Shown piece by piece: positions 16,643-17,909 of a stretch of 17,909 nucleotides of DNA; position 1 is the stretch's first letter; each line of letters begins with the position of its first letter. The notes beneath the pieces are model-generated. The model searched no databases and was not told where the DNA came from. It was given only the letters and a program-made list of their open reading frames with translations. Where the stretch lies: the NCBI GenBank assembly GCA_004554665.1, contig SFKY01000055.1, forward strand, positions 1-17,909, written 5' to 3'. The translations under genes were made by a program, and so were the position numbers. The stretch comes from Bacteroidales bacterium. GTDB taxonomy: Bacteria; Bacteroidota; Bacteroidia; Bacteroidales; Bacteroidaceae.

Positions 16643-16703
16643 TCTAAAGATGGCGTTTACAGGAGCTCAATGCCATCTTTAGCCGTCTAAAGGTGGCATT
16701 TAC
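16643..16703. repeat. Nested direct and inverted repeat with two alternative hairpins
   Basis: An 18-base direct repeat, TCTAAAGATGGCGTTTAC (16643-16660) and a copy with two changes (16686-16703), flanks an inverted copy at 16669-16682. The middle arm can pair with the left arm (11 perfect pairs, 16644-16654 with 16672-16682) or with the right arm (14 pairs with one G-U, 16669-16682 with 16687-16700, 4-base loop). The two hairpins exclude each other. It may be a dispersed intergenic repeat or a folding switch; only the sequence pattern is established. Confidence 0.6.
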
Positions 16704-16815
16704 GTATAATAAACGCAATAGACTGATGCATCAACCATTTTTACCCCCCTCGTTTCCAATTGCTCCCTCAATATTAGAAGATTATTTACGAGAACTACAG
16801 AAAACACATAAGAAA

Positions 16816-16846
16816 TTTGGAAGAACTCAAGAAAACACTACCTTTG
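16816..16846 (+). promoter_or_regulatory. Consensus Bacteroidota promoter with no recognised gene downstream
   Basis: TTTG at 16816-16819, a 19-base spacer, then TACCTTTG at 16839-16846, a perfect -7 box. It is the best promoter in the window. Transcription would start near 16853 and run rightward into sequence without a credible protein gene, which makes an RNA product or a lost downstream gene likely. Confidence 0.6.
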
Positions 16847-16852
16847 CAACAG

Positions 16853-17017
16853 TTTACCAGTTCCCTTGGACGCTACAAACTGTTAAAGTCATTGCGTTTT
16901 AGGGGAACGCCCACGCCAAGGATTGGTAATGATGGACATTGTCCACTACCAAAGCGGTTTGGGCAAATGGGAGCGACTATTTATGGGAAGGCGTTTATCA
17001 GACGCTTTGTTTCTTGA
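16853..17017 (+). ncRNA. Candidate structured small RNA
   Basis: Downstream of the promoter at 16816-16846 come four local stem-loops: AACAGTTT/AAACTGTT (16848-16855 with 16877-16884, overlapping the predicted start); GCGTT/AACGC (16894-16898 with 16906-16910); a two-part hairpin TTGGTA...TGGAC / GTCCA...TACCAA (16923-16952); and AAGGCGT/ACGCTTT (16988-16994 with 17002-17008), followed by T-rich sequence as in a weak terminator. The end point is a guess. It does not look like tmRNA, RNase P RNA, SRP RNA or an obvious 6S RNA. It could instead be an mRNA leader or the remnant of an insertion sequence. Open frames crossing it on the plus strand are short and unlike any family I know. Confidence 0.35.
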
Positions 17018-17240
17018 CCGCTTGAAATCTGGCAGTTTCAAAATTCAGTCACGGGACAAGGCAACGGTAGATGCTCATGGGATGTCTTTATAGATTTCCT
17101 TTATTGTTGTATTCTTATGATATTTACTTATTATACATATTTTCTTCATATATTGTCAACAATATCTTCCGTTTTCACCCCCCGTTCCCCTTCCTCCATC
17201 CCGCCCGGGAAAAGGACCCGCGAGCCGCCGCCGGGAACGG

Positions 17241-17283
17241 CAAAACGGCGGACAGCCCTCCCAGTGGAAGGACTGCCCGCCGT
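17241..17283 (-). terminator. Probable minus-strand terminator after the 45-residue gene
   Basis: The arms at about 17266-17283 and 17245-17262 form a long GC-rich stem (ACGGCGGGCAG... / ...CTGTCCGCCGT) with a few wobbles and a bulge. Read on the minus strand it ends in TTTTG. It lies about 45 bases past the stop of the small gene at 17328. The short T run keeps the call moderate. Confidence 0.5.
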
Positions 17284-17327
17284 TCCTTGATTTTCCAGCG
17301 CCCGGCGGCCCCAGCCGCCGTGCCTGC

Positions 17328-17465
17328 CTAAATTCCAGCCGAGACCGCTTCCCACAGCTCCTGCGCCGTGACGCCGTACTTGTCCAGCCCCGCCCGGGCC
17401 ATCTCCGGCGGCTCCACGCGGAACGCTTCGATCAGTTCCTTCTGCTTTTTTGTTTTCATCATCAT
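17328..17465 (-). CDS. Small hypothetical protein, 45 residues
   Basis: Minus-strand ATG at 17465-17463 to TAG at 17330-17328. The sequence starts MMMKTKKQKELIEAFRV and ends ELWEAVSAGI. It is basic at the N-terminus, then amphipathic, and soluble; the YGVTAQELWEA segment suggests a small helical fold. The coding call rests on the strong AAGGAG Shine-Dalgarno at 17481-17476, 10 bases before the ATG, on high GC at third positions, and on the terminator-like hairpin downstream. It is too short for most gene finders. It lies 54 bases after the GH16 fragment on the same strand. The family is not recognised. The Shine-Dalgarno and base composition differ from the Bacteroidota genes to the left. Confidence 0.5.
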   Translation of the reverse strand: MMMKTKKQKELIEAFRVEPPEMARAGLDKYGVTAQELWEAVSAGI

Positions 17466-17475
17466 AGTGAAACGG

Positions 17476-17481
17476 CTCCTT
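17476..17481 (-). promoter_or_regulatory. Shine-Dalgarno AAGGAG for the 45-residue gene
   Basis: On the minus strand AAGGAG lies 10 bases upstream of the first of three consecutive ATG codons and favours that first one. None of the Bacteroidota-type genes in the window has a comparable site, so it is also evidence that this tail comes from another kind of genome. Confidence 0.5.
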
Positions 17482-17519
17482 AGGCGCGGCAAAGAGGCGT
17501 TTGCGGAAACTCGCGCCTG

Positions 17520-17834
17520 CTATGCGCGCTTTTGATAGACGCGGACATAATCGACGATAAATTCGCTGGTGATATCTTTGGAATATTCAAATTCCGAAGG
17601 CAGTTCAAGGGAAACGATGACCTCCTCGTCCACCTGAGAGACGCCGTCGCCCCAGCTCGTCGCACCGACGAAGCGGCCGTCGATATAGAAGCGGTATTCG
17701 TCCTCCGTCCACTCGCAGCCGTAGGTGTGATAGGCGGTATAGCAGTCGGGCATGGGGAACTGGCCGACGCAGAGATGGTCGGTTGCGCCGGGGCGGGCGG
17801 CGCTGCCCTGCTCTGGCTCTGGTATCTGCGCCAC
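17520..17834 (-). CDS. C-terminal fragment of a GH16 family glycoside hydrolase
   Basis: The minus-strand frame ends at TAG 17522-17520. Its last ~75 residues match the end of the GH16 fold (laminarinase, lichenase and related beta-glucanases): YHTYGCEWTEDEYRFYIDG, then EVIVSLELPSEFEYS, and the closing strand FIVDYVRVYQ. The GH16 catalytic ExDxxE motif and the whole N-terminal half are missing; a full domain has about 230-250 residues. The match seems to stop near residue 28 of this frame (about 17750), and the residues before it (MAQIPEPEQGSAARPG) do not look like GH16. The ATG at 17834 is therefore probably not a real start. I infer a truncated gene from a GC-rich organism, cut either by an assembly junction or by recombination. 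Confidence 0.6.
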   Translation of the reverse strand: MAQIPEPEQGSAARPGATDHLCVGQFPMPDCYTAYHTYGCEWTEDEYRFYIDGRFVGATSWGDGVSQVDEEVIVSLELPSEFEYSKDITSEFIVDYVRVYQKRA

Positions 17835-17909
17835 CGCGCGCCGCTGACGGACGAAAGGGCGTTCACCCTGGCCGTCCGCTGGTGCACGGTCTGGGCCGTG
17901 GTGGGGTAT
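17775..17909 (+). CDS. Possible membrane-protein fragment leaving the right edge
   Basis: A plus-strand frame open to the last base reads GAGGAALLWLWYLRHRAPL and then TLAVRWCTVWAVVGY: two hydrophobic stretches around a charged loop. It looks far more protein-like than the opposite strand over the same bases. ATG 17775 is the first in-frame start near it, but the frame stays open further left, so the true boundary is unknown. It overlaps the non-GH16-like end of the frame at 17520-17834. The family is not recognised. It supports a sequence junction around 17750-17790. Confidence 0.35.
   Translation, partial: MVGCAGAGGAALLWLWYLRHRAPLTDERAFTLAVRWCTVWAVVGY

Larger units (their letters stand above)
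16588..17327. other. Long region without a recognised protein gene
   Basis: Apart from the repeat (16643-16703), the promoter and the RNA candidate listed separately, no protein gene is supported. Frames such as the 55-codon one from ATG 16735 to 16902 have no recognisable family. 17085-17170 is extremely AT-rich and contains a perfect palindrome, ATATTGT-CA-ACAATAT (17150-17165). At about 17175 composition switches within a few bases to GC-rich DNA that continues to the window end. Confidence 0.5.

Noticed and set aside
16693..17017. Short plus-strand frames in the region after rpiB (69, 64 and 66 codons)
   Set aside because: No recognisable family, no ribosome-binding or start evidence, and they overlap each other and the stem-loops of the RNA candidate.
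1..17909. CRISPR array, tRNA, rRNA, integrase or complete insertion sequence
   Set aside because: I looked for regularly spaced repeats, cloverleaf-like GTTCRA signals, rRNA motifs and transposase or recombinase motifs and saw none.

Overview
The first ~17 kb reads as chromosomal DNA of a member of the Bacteroidales, most likely Prevotella or a close relative. Promoters carry the Bacteroidota TAnnTTTG -7 box (near 1285, 4168 and 16839, a near-match at 8997, and one on the minus strand at 404-411). The genes lack clear Shine-Dalgarno sequences. The gene content (S9 peptidase, 540-residue ABC-F protein, grpE-dnaJ, folC, a galM / FucP-GluP-type transporter / galK cluster, transketolase-rpiB) is typical of that group. 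The genus is inferred from gene content and protein character, not from a marker gene.

Layout. 1-1240 is AT-rich and accessory-looking: a partial unknown gene leaving the left edge on the minus strand, a divergent intergenic region, and a small membrane-protein gene that appears frameshifted in a T7 run. 1285-3880 is one exported S9 serine peptidase with its own promoter and a very strong terminator. 4168-8930 is a same-strand block: an ABC-F ATPase with one degenerate composite ATP site, then grpE, dnaJ and folC, tightly packed. 8973-12718 is a galactose-use operon with promoter and terminator: cytoplasmic aldose 1-epimerase, sugar/H+ symporter-like MFS protein, galactokinase. 12773-16587 holds a second, lipoprotein aldose 1-epimerase, then transketolase and ribose-5-phosphate isomerase B, closed by a terminator. 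The carbohydrate genes fit together: mutarotation outside and inside the inner membrane, uptake, phosphorylation to galactose-1-phosphate, and separately the non-oxidative pentose phosphate pathway.

16588-17170 has no convincing protein gene. It holds a nested inverted/direct repeat with two mutually exclusive hairpins, then a textbook Bacteroidota promoter followed by four successive stem-loops, which together make a candidate structured RNA.

From about 17175 to the end the base composition flips abruptly from very AT-rich to very GC-rich and the signals become Firmicutes-like (a good AAGGAG Shine-Dalgarno). This tail carries a 45-residue minus-strand gene, a C-terminal fragment of a GH16 glycoside hydrolase, and at the extreme edge a plus-strand open frame that looks like a membrane protein. 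I read the tail as foreign DNA, either a chimeric contig end or a recent insertion, probably with a second junction inside the GH16 fragment. No complete undescribed system is evident. The items most worth a second look are the RNA candidate, the asymmetric ABC-F protein and the foreign tail.
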